Assembly: GCF_007827275.1 (NCBI RefSeq)
Contig: NZ_VISE01000001.1
Location: forward strand, 4,092,001 to 4,156,000
From: Gillisia sp. Hel_I_86
Lineage (GTDB): Bacteria; Bacteroidota; Bacteroidia; Flavobacteriales; Flavobacteriaceae
Reading direction: 5' to 3'
Length of the DNA: 64,000 nucleotides
Shown: positions 16,504 through 25,158 of the stretch, piece by piece
Layout of the letters: the number at the start of each line of letters is the position of its first letter
How positions within the stretch are numbered: position 1 is the first letter of the stretch
Position numbers and translations under genes: made by a program
The notes under the pieces: model-generated
What the model was told of the DNA's origin: nothing
Seen by the model: the letters and a program-made list of their open reading frames with translations, nothing else
Database searches by the model: none

Positions 16504-17715
16504 TTATTTGACGTTTTCTATTAAAAGTAATCCCATTGCAGCCAAAACAACTATCCCCGCGATAAAAAAGGGTAGAGAAAAGCCCCCTGCTATCATCCAC
16601 GTTCCGAGAAGCGGGCCCAAAATCTGTCCCACACTATTTGCCGATGTCTGAATAGAAATATTGCTGCCGGCATTTTCTTTTGAAAGCAAGGAAACAGCTG
16701 AAAGCAGGTTCGGGGTCACCATAGCGCCCCCTACGGCAAATATGATGATTAACCCATAGACATAAAATTCATTGTTAAAAAAGGGAAATGCAATCATAGA
16801 AATTCCTGAAAGCAATAATCCGGCTCCAATTTGTTGTTTTACCGTTATAAATTTCTTACCATAAGTCGCAAATACAGGTTGTAATACCGCCATTACACCT
16901 CCACAAAGCATAAAAGCCATGCCTATCTGATTAACCGAAAATAACAACTCATCTTTTCCGTAAATCGAAAAAACCGTTTCGAACAAGGTGACCACAAATT
17001 GTAAAACAAAGGACAGCAATAAAAGAACAAGAAAATACCTGCTGAAAGAAAACCTGACAATTATTTTCTTTGATACCAACCTATTGAGCCTTGTTGTATT
17101 CTTCAACCATTTGGCGGTCATTAGTAAGACAATAAAACCAAAAAAAGCAACCAAAAGAAATGGGACGGAAAAACGATCCAAATGCAGTAGTCCCCATGAA
17201 AACTTCCAATGCATGTTTGTCTGGGATAAAAAGCCGCCAAGAACTGGACCAAAGATAATTCCCGAACTCAGCGCAACCCCAGACCAGGCCATTATCTTTG
17301 TCCTTCGTTCTTCGGAAGTGATATCACTAAGGTAAGCGTTGCTCACAGGAATAACAGCCGATGTGAATATCCCCCCAAGGATACGGGCTATATAGAGCAT
17401 GGCAAGGGAGGTCGCCAGCCCGGTGAGCAATTGCATTATAATAAAACCGATCAGCCCCGTGATGATAATGGGTTTACGGCCGTATTTATCGGACAGCCTG
17501 CCCCAAAGTACCACGAAAAGAAGCTGAAAGAGAGGATATATACTGGTGAGTAGGCCAATATGAAAGTTGATCGAATCACGATCCAGGTTATCTTCTAAAG
17601 CAAGCCTTTCGGTATAGTAGGGAAGGGTGGGCAATAAAATGCCATATCCCAGCATGACCAAAAATAAGCTCAGCAGGATTAAAAATATCCTGCCGAGCTT
17701 TCTTTTTTTATCCAT
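16504..17715 (-). CDS. MFS (drug:H+ antiporter-1 type) exporter
   Basis: This 403-residue protein has twelve hydrophobic helices. Motif A, WGRLSDKYGRKPII (about residues 69-82), lies in the loop after helix 2. GPVLGGFLSQTN (about 155-166) is the antiporter motif C region in helix 5. It belongs with TetA/DHA1-type exporters, and the substrate is unknown. Its ATG shares its A with the TAA stop of the P-type ATPase upstream (TAATG), so the two are translationally coupled. That pairing suggests export related to metal stress, for example of a metallophore or complex, rather than an antibiotic role (inference). Confidence 0.85.
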   Translation of the reverse strand: MDKKRKLGRIFLILLSLFLVMLGYGILLPTLPYYTERLALEDNLDRDSINFHIGLLTSIYPLFQLLFVVLWGRLSDKYGRKPIIITGLIGFIIMQLLTGLATSLAMLYIARILGGIFTSAVIPVSNAYLSDITSEERRTKIMAWSGVALSSGIIFGPVLGGFLSQTNMHWKFSWGLLHLDRFSVPFLLVAFFGFIVLLMTAKWLKNTTRLNRLVSKKIIVRFSFSRYFLVLLLLSFVLQFVVTLFETVFSIYGKDELLFSVNQIGMAFMLCGGVMAVLQPVFATYGKKFITVKQQIGAGLLLSGISMIAFPFFNNEFYVYGLIIIFAVGGAMVTPNLLSAVSLLSKENAGSNISIQTSANSVGQILGPLLGTWMIAGGFSLPFFIAGIVVLAAMGLLLIENVK

Positions 17716-19904
17716 TATTTCTTTCCGATTTTATTTTTCAATAATTGGGCGTTAATAGCAACTATAATGGTACTTAAACTCATAAATACGGCGGCTACCG
17801 CAGGTCCCAGTACAAATCCGGTAGAGTATAAAACCCCGGCGGCCAAAGGAATGGCGACAATATTATAGCCGGTAGCCCAAATGAGGTTTTGGATCATCTT
17901 GTTATAGGTGGCCTTACCAAATAATATTAAATTGGCAATATCTTTTGGGTTGCTGTTCACCAAAATAATATCGGCAGTCTCTGCGGCAATATCAGAACCG
18001 GAACCTACGGCAACACCAACATTTGCCTGTGCCAGGGCTGGAGCATCGTTTACCCCATCTCCCGTCATCGCAACAAATTCCCCTTTCCCTTGAAGTTCTT
18101 TAACAATCTCTACTTTTTGATGTGGCAATACTTCGGCATAATAACCGTCCAAACCAAGTTTATCACTTACGGCTTTGGCGGTTTTTTCATTATCCCCGGT
18201 AGCCATGTATACTCTAATATTGTTCTTTTTAAAGGTTTTTATAGCTTCTGCAGATTCTGGCCTGATTTCATCCGAAAGGGCTATGTATCCTGCCAGTTTT
18301 CCTTCAATCAAAACAAATACCACCGTTTCGGCGGCATCGCTGTAAGCATCCTCGGGAATGCTTATTTTCTCGTCCCTTAAATATCCTGGGCTTACCACTT
18401 TTATTTGTTTCCCTTCCACATCCGCTTCCACGCCTTTGCCCGTAATGGCATTGAAATTTTCCGGTTTTGGGATGGCCACGTTATCTGCCTTCACTTTTTT
18501 AATGATCCCAACAGCGATGGGATGTTCAGAGCTTTGTTCCAAAGCACTTGCCAGCCGTAATATTTCACCTTTTGAGAATTTTTCATTTACAGATTCAATA
18601 CGGGTCACCCCAAAATCACCTTTGGTAAGGGTTCCGGTCTTGTCGAATAATAATGCCGAAATTTTACGGGATTCTTCAAATGCGGTCCGGTTACGGATCA
18701 ATAAGCCATTCTGCGCGGAAACCGCGGTTGAAATCGCCACTACCAATGGAATGGCCAAACCAAGGGCGTGGGGACAGGCAATGACCATAACCGTAACCAT
18801 TCTTTCCAATGCATATACAAATGGAAACCCTAGGATTAGCCAAACTGCCAATGTACCAAAACCAATGGCCAGTGCAATGTAGGTAAGCCATTTTGCTGCC
18901 CTATCCGATAGGTTTTGCATTTTTGATTTGGTGCGTTGTGCCTCATCGACCATTTTAATGACCTTGTTGAGGTAGCTGTCCTTGCCTGTATGCTTGACCC
19001 TGACCCTTAAAGTGCTGTTGCCATTAATGGAACCTCCAATAACTGTATTGTCCAATTCTTTTTTTACAGGTTTTGATTCCCCCGTTAGCATAGATTCGTT
19101 AAGGTAACTGGAACCTTCGGTAATAATACCATCTGCCGGTACTTTTTCCCCCGGTTTAATAAGGATTATGTCCCCTTTTGTAAGCTCATCCAGTTTCACG
19201 TCTTCAATGGTATCCCCAACAACTTTGTGCGCTTCTGAGGGGAGCATGCTTACCAACAATTGCAAGGCTTTCGAGGCACCCAAAACCGATTTCATTTCTA
19301 ACCAGTGCCCCAAGAGCATAATGACAATAAGCGTACTCAATTCCCAAAAGAAATCTTCGCCTTTCAAGCCAAATACGGTCGCCGTACTGTAAAAATAGGC
19401 AACACTGATGGCCATCGAGATGAGTGTCATCATTCCCGGACCTTTTGATTTTATTTCGTTGTAAAATCCTTTTAAGAAGGGCCAGCCGCCCCAGAAATAA
19501 ACAAAAGAAGAGAGTATAAACAAGATATAGGGATTGCCAGGCAATAAAAATGTATATCCAAAAAATTCCTGTATCATTGGTGAGAAGAACAGGATTGGAA
19601 TGGTAAATATTGTTGATATCCAGAATCGCTTTCTGAAATCGGCGACCATCATTTTGTGGTGGTCGTGCCCTGCCATCCCCATTGGTACATTGCCTCCATG
19701 ATCGGAATGATCCATTTTAGAGTGGTCCATCTTGGAACGGTCTTCTTTGGCCATAGCATCATCATGCCCGTGTTTGGTTTTTTCGACCAAATAATCTTTT
19801 AACTGTTCTTCTTTTTTCTTCGCTTCTTCTTTTGCGGAATCCTTTGCGTTTCCATTTTTGCCGTGTTTGTGGCCATGATGTTTGTGATCTTCGTGATTTT
19901 CCAT
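17715..19904 (-). CDS. copB: CopB-type P1B heavy-metal (copper/silver) exporting ATPase
   Basis: This protein has 729 residues. A cytoplasmic His/Met-rich tail (1-90) contains HKHHGHKHG, SKMDHSKMDHSDH and GHDHHKMM instead of an HMA domain. Membrane helices follow. The actuator loop has TGES (about 275). The metal-site helix has CPH (about 377) rather than CPC, which marks the P1B-3/CopB group that moves Cu or Ag out of the cytoplasm. DKTGTLT (phosphorylated Asp about 418) and GDGVNDAPAL (about 620) complete the ATPase core. Length is normal. It is coupled by a one-base overlap to the MFS gene. No regulator is adjacent. Confidence 0.93.
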   Translation of the reverse strand: MENHEDHKHHGHKHGKNGNAKDSAKEEAKKKEEQLKDYLVEKTKHGHDDAMAKEDRSKMDHSKMDHSDHGGNVPMGMAGHDHHKMMVADFRKRFWISTIFTIPILFFSPMIQEFFGYTFLLPGNPYILFILSSFVYFWGGWPFLKGFYNEIKSKGPGMMTLISMAISVAYFYSTATVFGLKGEDFFWELSTLIVIMLLGHWLEMKSVLGASKALQLLVSMLPSEAHKVVGDTIEDVKLDELTKGDIILIKPGEKVPADGIITEGSSYLNESMLTGESKPVKKELDNTVIGGSINGNSTLRVRVKHTGKDSYLNKVIKMVDEAQRTKSKMQNLSDRAAKWLTYIALAIGFGTLAVWLILGFPFVYALERMVTVMVIACPHALGLAIPLVVAISTAVSAQNGLLIRNRTAFEESRKISALLFDKTGTLTKGDFGVTRIESVNEKFSKGEILRLASALEQSSEHPIAVGIIKKVKADNVAIPKPENFNAITGKGVEADVEGKQIKVVSPGYLRDEKISIPEDAYSDAAETVVFVLIEGKLAGYIALSDEIRPESAEAIKTFKKNNIRVYMATGDNEKTAKAVSDKLGLDGYYAEVLPHQKVEIVKELQGKGEFVAMTGDGVNDAPALAQANVGVAVGSGSDIAAETADIILVNSNPKDIANLILFGKATYNKMIQNLIWATGYNIVAIPLAAGVLYSTGFVLGPAVAAVFMSLSTIIVAINAQLLKNKIGKK

Positions 19905-19939
19905 AGTTCTCTGTTTTTTAAAGGTTAGGGTATGTTAAA

Positions 19940-20643
19940 TTATGTTTTTTTTAGGTGTCCCGAAAGTATTTTGGCAATGCTATAATTGCAATACCATCGT
20001 TTATCTGTCGGAATGATATGCCAAGGATGCTGGCTACAGCTCTCTATCACCATGTATATGTATTCTCTTTCAACTCAGCGGGTGCTTTGCTATCCGCTAC
20101 CGAATATTTCCATTTCTTGCTCGGGTTGGTTTTCCGCTCTTCCGGTTTTTTCTTTTGTTCTTCTTCATAAATATGAAGAAAGGATTTCAATACGTGAATA
20201 TTATTTCTAATCAGGTGGTCTTCGAGTTCATTTATTAATTGGCAGCGGTGCTGAATGTCCTCCTTTCTTAGCGATTCGTTTAATGCAGGAACAAGTATGT
20301 TTTCATAATAAGAACGATTAAACACTCCAATCCTGCTCTTCCCCGGAATATACGGATATATCCTCCATAAAAAATCGTGCTCTGGTTCCCGGCCAATCGG
20401 CGCTTTAAACGAAGTTACATGCACTCCCTTAGGGATCATGCTGGAAAATGCGTGGTGCGCAGTACCATCTTTTCCCGAAGTATCTATACCTTGTAAAATA
20501 ATAAGCAGCCCGTAACGTCCATCTGCATAAAATTTATTTTGCAATGAAAAGAGTCCTTTTTTTATTTTCTTCAATTCTTTTTCACACTCTTTTTTAAAAA
20601 ATGTTTCAGCTGGGAAAGTGGGAATGTTTTTTAGTTTTGTCAT
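19940..20643 (-). pseudogene. ppk2: polyphosphate kinase 2 family, frameshifted near the C-terminus
   Basis: The open frame 20047-20643 (198 residues) has the PPK2 Walker A GIDTSGKDGT (about 51-60), the basic lid region RIGVFNRSYYENILVP and KKWKYSVAD, then stops after ENTYTW. The next frame continues the family ending: MVIESCSQHPWHIIPTDKRW, then YCNYSIAKILSGHLKKT and a stop at 19940-19942. Start to this stop is 704 bases; one added base would give a 234-residue protein, the usual length. So a single-base-type indel lies at about 20055-20085. The enzyme would phosphorylate nucleoside mono- or diphosphates with polyphosphate. Either it is a fresh pseudogene, the short form still works, or the base is a sequence error. 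A gap of 21 bases separates it from the hydrolase gene upstream. Confidence 0.85.
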
Positions 20644-20664
20644 TTGAAGGTATTTTGCCTGATA

Positions 20665-21888
20665 TTATTCTGTTGGATTTGTTGAGGTGGTAAAGGAATG
20701 TTCTTCAATCCAGCTTATCATATTTGCAGCAGCCAACCCAAGGTTGCCGACCTGACAATGCGATTGAGCCTGTTCCTTTCTTGTGAAGATTCGACCTGTG
20801 ACAGACCGGGCAGCGGTCAATAATTTCAATTGCTCAAAAAATTGCACTAATGGCACGAAATGATCCTCCGCTCCAGCCATGATCAAGACATCCGCCGCCA
20901 CATTAACGGAAGCTGCGTATCCGTTATATTCTTTCAATTTAAAAAAGAATTCATAAGGCGTTTTACACCCCATAACATGCATACCCTGGGCAATACCCCA
21001 CTGTGAGTACATATCCCTTTTCATCATTAGTTTTGCAAAAGCATTAAGAACAAAAGACAATCTCATGCTTACAAGCCCTTTAATGAGATACCCTGCAACC
21101 TTACCTCTTCTTGATGTAACACATGCAAAAAAGTCCAGCATTACATCATAGGCAATTACTCTCTGTACACGTTTCTCCCGGGATGCAGCCCTGATAGCAA
21201 GGTAGCCGCCAAGGCTCATGCCAATCAACGTTACATTTTGGGCTTCGATATAATCCAGAACGGCTGCAACTGGTTTTTCCCATTCGTGTGTCATAGGTAC
21301 TTTCTCAAACATGAGCGTTGAGCCTTGACCAGGTCCATCAAACATTATTACTTCATAACCATTTTCACACATAGCTGCACCAAGTGTATAAAATTCTTCA
21401 CTGTGAGAATCAAATCCGCCATGTATGAGGATGATGCCCTTAGTTGGTATGGTTGGCGTTAACCTAAAACCATGCAGATGATTATTGCCATAAGGCACCG
21501 ACATCCGTTCAAGATTTTTTCCCTCTTTCGAGTGGTAGAAAAAACGCAAATACTTTTCAAACGCCATCTTCTTATTGGGGTCGGCAGGATCCTTAAAAAA
21601 TTCCGCAGCACGGTATAGTTCCATTGCATAATCCGTATTGCCCTCTTTTTCAAAAGCCACAGCTTTAGCAAAAAACAGATTCTTCCAATCATCAAAATTT
21701 TCGACGTGGCGTCCAATCTCAGCAAACATATCTTCCAAACCAGGTATAAGGAATCGGTTAAGCTGAAAATTAATGTTTGCATCATTGTGAAAATGATGGA
21801 AGTTGGTTATGGGGAAGAAAGCCTGATTGGTTGGAGCTTTCCGGATATCTCCATTTACCAGAATTTCAGGATGCTGCTGATGTGCCAT
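20665..21888 (-). CDS. alpha/beta hydrolase with helical N-terminal domain
   Basis: This protein has 407 residues. About 130 N-terminal residues are helical (DDWKNLFFAKAVAFEKEG, ELYRAAEFF) and precede the hydrolase core. ILIHGGFDSHSEEF contributes the oxyanion region and GMSLGGY the nucleophile elbow (Ser about 223). AGAEDHFVP holds the acid (Asp about 342) and AQSHCQVGN the His (about 378). The layout resembles FrsA/2,6-dihydroxypseudooxynicotine-hydrolase-like enzymes, which act on C-C, ester or amide bonds of small molecules; the substrate is unknown. It starts 35 bases from the IS5 copy. Transcription from upstream would have come through the membrane-protein gene now split by that IS. 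Confidence 0.8.
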   Translation of the reverse strand: MAHQQHPEILVNGDIRKAPTNQAFFPITNFHHFHNDANINFQLNRFLIPGLEDMFAEIGRHVENFDDWKNLFFAKAVAFEKEGNTDYAMELYRAAEFFKDPADPNKKMAFEKYLRFFYHSKEGKNLERMSVPYGNNHLHGFRLTPTIPTKGIILIHGGFDSHSEEFYTLGAAMCENGYEVIMFDGPGQGSTLMFEKVPMTHEWEKPVAAVLDYIEAQNVTLIGMSLGGYLAIRAASREKRVQRVIAYDVMLDFFACVTSRRGKVAGYLIKGLVSMRLSFVLNAFAKLMMKRDMYSQWGIAQGMHVMGCKTPYEFFFKLKEYNGYAASVNVAADVLIMAGAEDHFVPLVQFFEQLKLLTAARSVTGRIFTRKEQAQSHCQVGNLGLAAANMISWIEEHSFTTSTNPTE

Positions 21889-21925
21889 TTTTGTATTTTT
21901 TATTTATGAAGCCTGTGAAGAATTA

Positions 21926-22808
21926 GAGCATGTTTAAAAACGATTCACAAGAATCATTCGATTCTATTGAGGATAATCTGACAATTCTGCCACAATACCC
22001 AATATTCCTGACTTTCCGGTGTTTTTTCATAATCCTTGTCCAGTCGCCTGAAGAAATTGAAGATCCCGAAGGTCCTTTCGGTGACCCATCTCCACTTTAC
22101 CGGGACAAAGCCTTTCGAGGATGGCGGGCATGACGAGATCTCCACTTCCAGCCCTATTACCGTCCTCTCGACCCACTCCATGAACACCTTCTTGTAGGCA
22201 TGGTCGGCCAGTATCTTTTCCATCCGGTCCAGATAGCCCAACAGGGGCTCCACCACCCTCTCGGCCACCGCCCCGTCGGCCTGGTTCGCCGCGCCTACCA
22301 CAACGCCCCATACCAGGCCGAGGGTATCGGTGATCGCGTGCCGTTTCCGTCCGTTTATCTTCTTGTTCCCGTCGATGCCCTTCGACTCGGAGGTCATCGG
22401 CCCCGCCTTGACGGACTGGCTGTCGATCGACAGCATACTGGGCGTTGCCCCCTTTCCCTGCCGCTTCCTCTCCATCATGTTCAGCCCTGCGTTCAGCCTT
22501 GAAAGGGTGCCGTCCCGGCCCCACTTCCTGAAATGGTAGTAGACGCTCTCCCATTTGGGAAAGCATTCCGGTAGGTTCCGCCATTGGCAGCCGGTGCGCA
22601 ATATCCAAAGGATGGCGTCGGCAATGTCGCGCAACTTATAGTGGCCCTTGATTTTAACGGGAAGGAATTTTTTCATAATTTCCCACTGTTGGGCAGTCGA
22701 TCGGGTGTATCTCGATTTCATAAACTCTGTTTTATTTGTGAACTACAAAGTTTATACTGCCCAACTTTTTTTACAAACTTTCACCCAAATTTGTTTTTAA
22801 ACATGCTC
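21926..22808 (-). mobile_element. IS5-family insertion sequence, complete copy
   Basis: The element is 883 bp. The terminal inverted repeat starts GAGCATGTTTAAAAAC at 21926 and appears reversed, ending CATGCTC, at 22808. A 3-bp direct repeat, TTA, flanks it (21923-21925 and 22809-22811), so the insertion is clean and its target can be reconstructed. Its right part is identical to the copy at 1-359. Its reading frame extends three quarters of its length. Confidence 0.95.
21954..22721 (-). CDS. IS5-family DDE transposase
   Basis: This transposase has 255 residues. Catalytic residues are Asp in SIDSQSVK (about 99), Asp in LADHAYKK (about 173) and Glu in RWVTERTFG (about 213), followed by the family's Y(2)R-like FNFFRRLDKDYE. 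NGRKRHAITDTLG is the conserved segment between the first two acids. It appears intact. Overlapping long frames on other strands are GC-rich shadows. Confidence 0.93.
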   Translation of the reverse strand: MKSRYTRSTAQQWEIMKKFLPVKIKGHYKLRDIADAILWILRTGCQWRNLPECFPKWESVYYHFRKWGRDGTLSRLNAGLNMMERKRQGKGATPSMLSIDSQSVKAGPMTSESKGIDGNKKINGRKRHAITDTLGLVWGVVVGAANQADGAVAERVVEPLLGYLDRMEKILADHAYKKVFMEWVERTVIGLEVEISSCPPSSKGFVPVKWRWVTERTFGIFNFFRRLDKDYEKTPESQEYWVLWQNCQIILNRIE

Positions 22809-23205
22809 TTAACGCAATTATCCATGGCAATGTAAAAGTTAACAACACCCACTTGAAATCTGAACCGATCATAAAGTTAACAACTGTCATTAAACCTATT
22901 GAACTTATTCCTGTAAATATAACGATACTAAATGCCCCTCTTAAGCGTTTCCGAAAAGACGTGAATGCAATAACAATAATCAGCAATCCTGTTGTGAAAA
23001 TGTAACCTCCCATTACCCAGAAAACCTTTTGCAACCAATTTAAAAGACCAGGAATATTTTCCTTTGTATTTTGTAATGTAGAACCAATGTAGCGGAGGTC
23101 TTCCGGCAGTAAAGGTGGTCGTAAAAAAACAAAGTACATCCCCATGGCAGCAAGGAGTGATCCTCCCAATGCAAGGATGGGTGTTGAGTATGGTCTAAGG
23201 TTCAT
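22771..23205 (-). CDS. small four-helix membrane protein, C-terminus rewritten by IS5 insertion
   Basis: The open frame has 144 residues and about four membrane helices (10-30, 60-85, 92-112, 115-132). I do not recognise the family with confidence; it resembles small DUF4345/DUF4383-type proteins. Residues 1-132 are native. The last 12 (RACLKTNLGESL) are read from the IS. Removing the IS and one TTA rejoins the frame as ...WIIALILHRLHK with a stop at 21900-21902, a protein of 139 residues. The insertion therefore only swapped seven C-terminal residues for twelve, and the protein may still work. The alpha/beta hydrolase gene begins 12 bases past the old stop, so the two were an operon. Confidence 0.7.
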   Translation of the reverse strand: MNLRPYSTPILALGGSLLAAMGMYFVFLRPPLLPEDLRYIGSTLQNTKENIPGLLNWLQKVFWVMGGYIFTTGLLIIVIAFTSFRKRLRGAFSIVIFTGISSIGLMTVVNFMIGSDFKWVLLTFTLPWIIALRACLKTNLGESL

Positions 23206-23297
23206 AGTGGAGGTTTAAGTAATCCCAGTGATAAAGTTTTTACATTTTTGTGATCGTCGTGATTTTCCATATTATTGATATATATTGTTTTTAAAAG

Positions 23298-24440
23298 TTA
23301 AAAATTCCATTTAATCCTCGTGTAAACTGTATTAAATAACAACTCATAACTATTTGTGTTTCCTAGTAAATTTTGCGAAATAATCGATAGGTCAAACTGT
23401 TTCCCCATCAGTACATTGAGGGCTGGATTTATAAAAACCGCATTATCTGTAGGGGAATACAAAATGTTCATGGATAGGTTTGTTATGGCACTGAATTCAT
23501 AAGATAACTGTGTAAAAATATTATGGGGAAACGGGGACAGGTTTTTTACCCCTATTTCTGTTTCTACCAAATCCCCAATGGCATTTTTGCTTTTCCCGGA
23601 TGAATTATAAAAATAGGATCCATAAACATATAGGGAATTTTTGAAGGCATAGTCCACCGAAAACGAAGAAATAAATGTCCCGGAACCTTCGGAAAAGTTT
23701 TGGTAATTCCTAAAATAAGAGAGTTCGGTTTTTAGACCGGCATTTCTTATATTCCCTGCCCATCCCGTGCCTATCACAATATCGCGTTTGTAAACCCCGC
23801 CAAGCAATTGTATATCGTAATTCCATTTGTTGAATTTGTACAGCGCCGCCGCAATCAGTTCGTCCGGGTCATCGGTTATCTTTACCGCCATATCCAAGGT
23901 ATAGTCCGTATCCTTAAAATACTGTACCCGCAGGGCATCGCTTCCCGGCCGTTCCTCATAGTCAAAATCGATGAACGAATAGGCGTTAAAAATGTCGTTG
24001 GGGTTAAATATCCGGTCCACCCCCCAATTCACCCTTTGCCTCCCCAGGGTAACCTGCCAGCTGGTATTTTGCCATTGTACCCATAAACGATCCATGGTTA
24101 CATTCAGAAGTGCATCATTTCGTTCAATTAAATTAGTTGAAAGGTCAATTATCCCATCGTCATCAATATCGGTCAATAATGGATTAACTGTAATTTGGTC
24201 CCCAACAAACAGCCTGTTCCTTACTTCAATACCCACTTTCCAACTATCGGAAGGGTACCACCGGAAGTTGAGGCGGTTATGGAGCAGGGAATTGGTAGAG
24301 ACGGAATCCAAATCTGTAAAGGAAGTCGCCTGGATCCCCTTTACATAACCATTCAGTTCCCATTTCTTTTCTTCAGTCTGGGCCATTGCCTTGCTGTTAT
24401 AAATTAGTATCAATAATATGGTGTAGAAGTAAAACTTCAT
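23298..24440 (-). CDS. outer-membrane beta-barrel protein of a LolA/FtsX-type transport operon
   Basis: This protein has 380 residues with a signal peptide ending AMAQ (about residue 21). The rest is alternating beta-strand sequence that ends with the aromatic TRIKWNF typical of barrel C-termini. VTLGRQRVNWG and FNPNDIFNAYSF (about 145-170) are the most conserved-looking segments and recall DUF1302-like porins. Its start overlaps the stop of the ATPase gene by four bases (ATGA). As the last gene of a LolA-like/permease/permease/ATPase operon, it probably receives or passes a hydrophobic cargo across or into the outer membrane (inference). Confidence 0.7.
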   Translation of the reverse strand: MKFYFYTILLILIYNSKAMAQTEEKKWELNGYVKGIQATSFTDLDSVSTNSLLHNRLNFRWYPSDSWKVGIEVRNRLFVGDQITVNPLLTDIDDDGIIDLSTNLIERNDALLNVTMDRLWVQWQNTSWQVTLGRQRVNWGVDRIFNPNDIFNAYSFIDFDYEERPGSDALRVQYFKDTDYTLDMAVKITDDPDELIAAALYKFNKWNYDIQLLGGVYKRDIVIGTGWAGNIRNAGLKTELSYFRNYQNFSEGSGTFISSFSVDYAFKNSLYVYGSYFYNSSGKSKNAIGDLVETEIGVKNLSPFPHNIFTQLSYEFSAITNLSMNILYSPTDNAVFINPALNVLMGKQFDLSIISQNLLGNTNSYELLFNTVYTRIKWNF

Positions 24441-25147
24441 TTTCTTGCTAAAACCTGTTTAGTATTTTGTTGTATATCCGACACTACTTTGCCGTCTTCG
24501 AGCGTTATGACCCGCCTTGCCCTTTTTATGACCCGTGGGTCGTGGGTCGAAAAAATAAAGGTGATATGTTCCTCCACATTTAATTTCAGCATAATATCCA
24601 ATAAATTTTCTGCCGATTTGGAATCGAGGTTTGCCGTGGGCTCATCGGCCAGCACAAAACGGGGTTTTGAAGCCAGGGCCCTTGCCACGGCAACCCTTTG
24701 TTGCTGCCCGCCCGAAAGTTGTGATGGCTTTGAGCCAGATTTATCTTTTAGGCCAACGGCTTCCAACATTTCTTTTGTTCGATCCTCACGTTTCTTGGTA
24801 GGCCAGTTTTGCAGCAGCATGATGAACTCGATATTCTCCTTGGCGGAGAGCACAGGAATCAGGTTATAGGCCTGAAAGACAAAGCCGATGTGCCTGAGCC
24901 TGAAATCGATCAGTTTGCCCCCGGATAATTTCAGGATGTCGCTGCCATCGATCATCACCGAACCATCACTGGCATCATCGAGGCCACCAATAACATTAAG
25001 CAATGTGGTCTTACCGGAACCCGATGGCCCCACGATAGCGGTAAATTCCCCTTTTTCAATATTCAGGCTTACCTTGTTCAGGGCATATACCGGAATGGTA
25101 TCGGGGTTATATATTTTGCTCACTTCCTTGGTTTCAATAACATTCAT
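24437..25147 (-). CDS. ABC transporter ATPase, LolD/MacB type
   Basis: This protein has 236 residues. Walker A is GPSGSGKTT (about 39-47), the Q-loop lies in VFQAYNLIPVL, the signature is LSGGQQQR (about 143-150) and Walker B is VLADEPTANLD (about 163-173), with the switch His in STHD. Sequence and partners place it with LolD/MacB/FtsE-type mechanotransmission ATPases. It powers the two permeases encoded just upstream. It has an 11-base gap to the permease gene before it and a four-base overlap with the barrel gene after it. Confidence 0.92.
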   Translation of the reverse strand: MNVIETKEVSKIYNPDTIPVYALNKVSLNIEKGEFTAIVGPSGSGKTTLLNVIGGLDDASDGSVMIDGSDILKLSGGKLIDFRLRHIGFVFQAYNLIPVLSAKENIEFIMLLQNWPTKKREDRTKEMLEAVGLKDKSGSKPSQLSGGQQQRVAVARALASKPRFVLADEPTANLDSKSAENLLDIMLKLNVEEHITFIFSTHDPRVIKRARRVITLEDGKVVSDIQQNTKQVLARK

Positions 25148-25158
25148 GACTTCTTGTA

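Noticed and set aside
22027-22608. Long Arg/Gly-rich alternative frames inside the IS5 copy
   Set aside because: GC-rich shadows of the DDE transposase; the 255-residue frame carries all catalytic residues.
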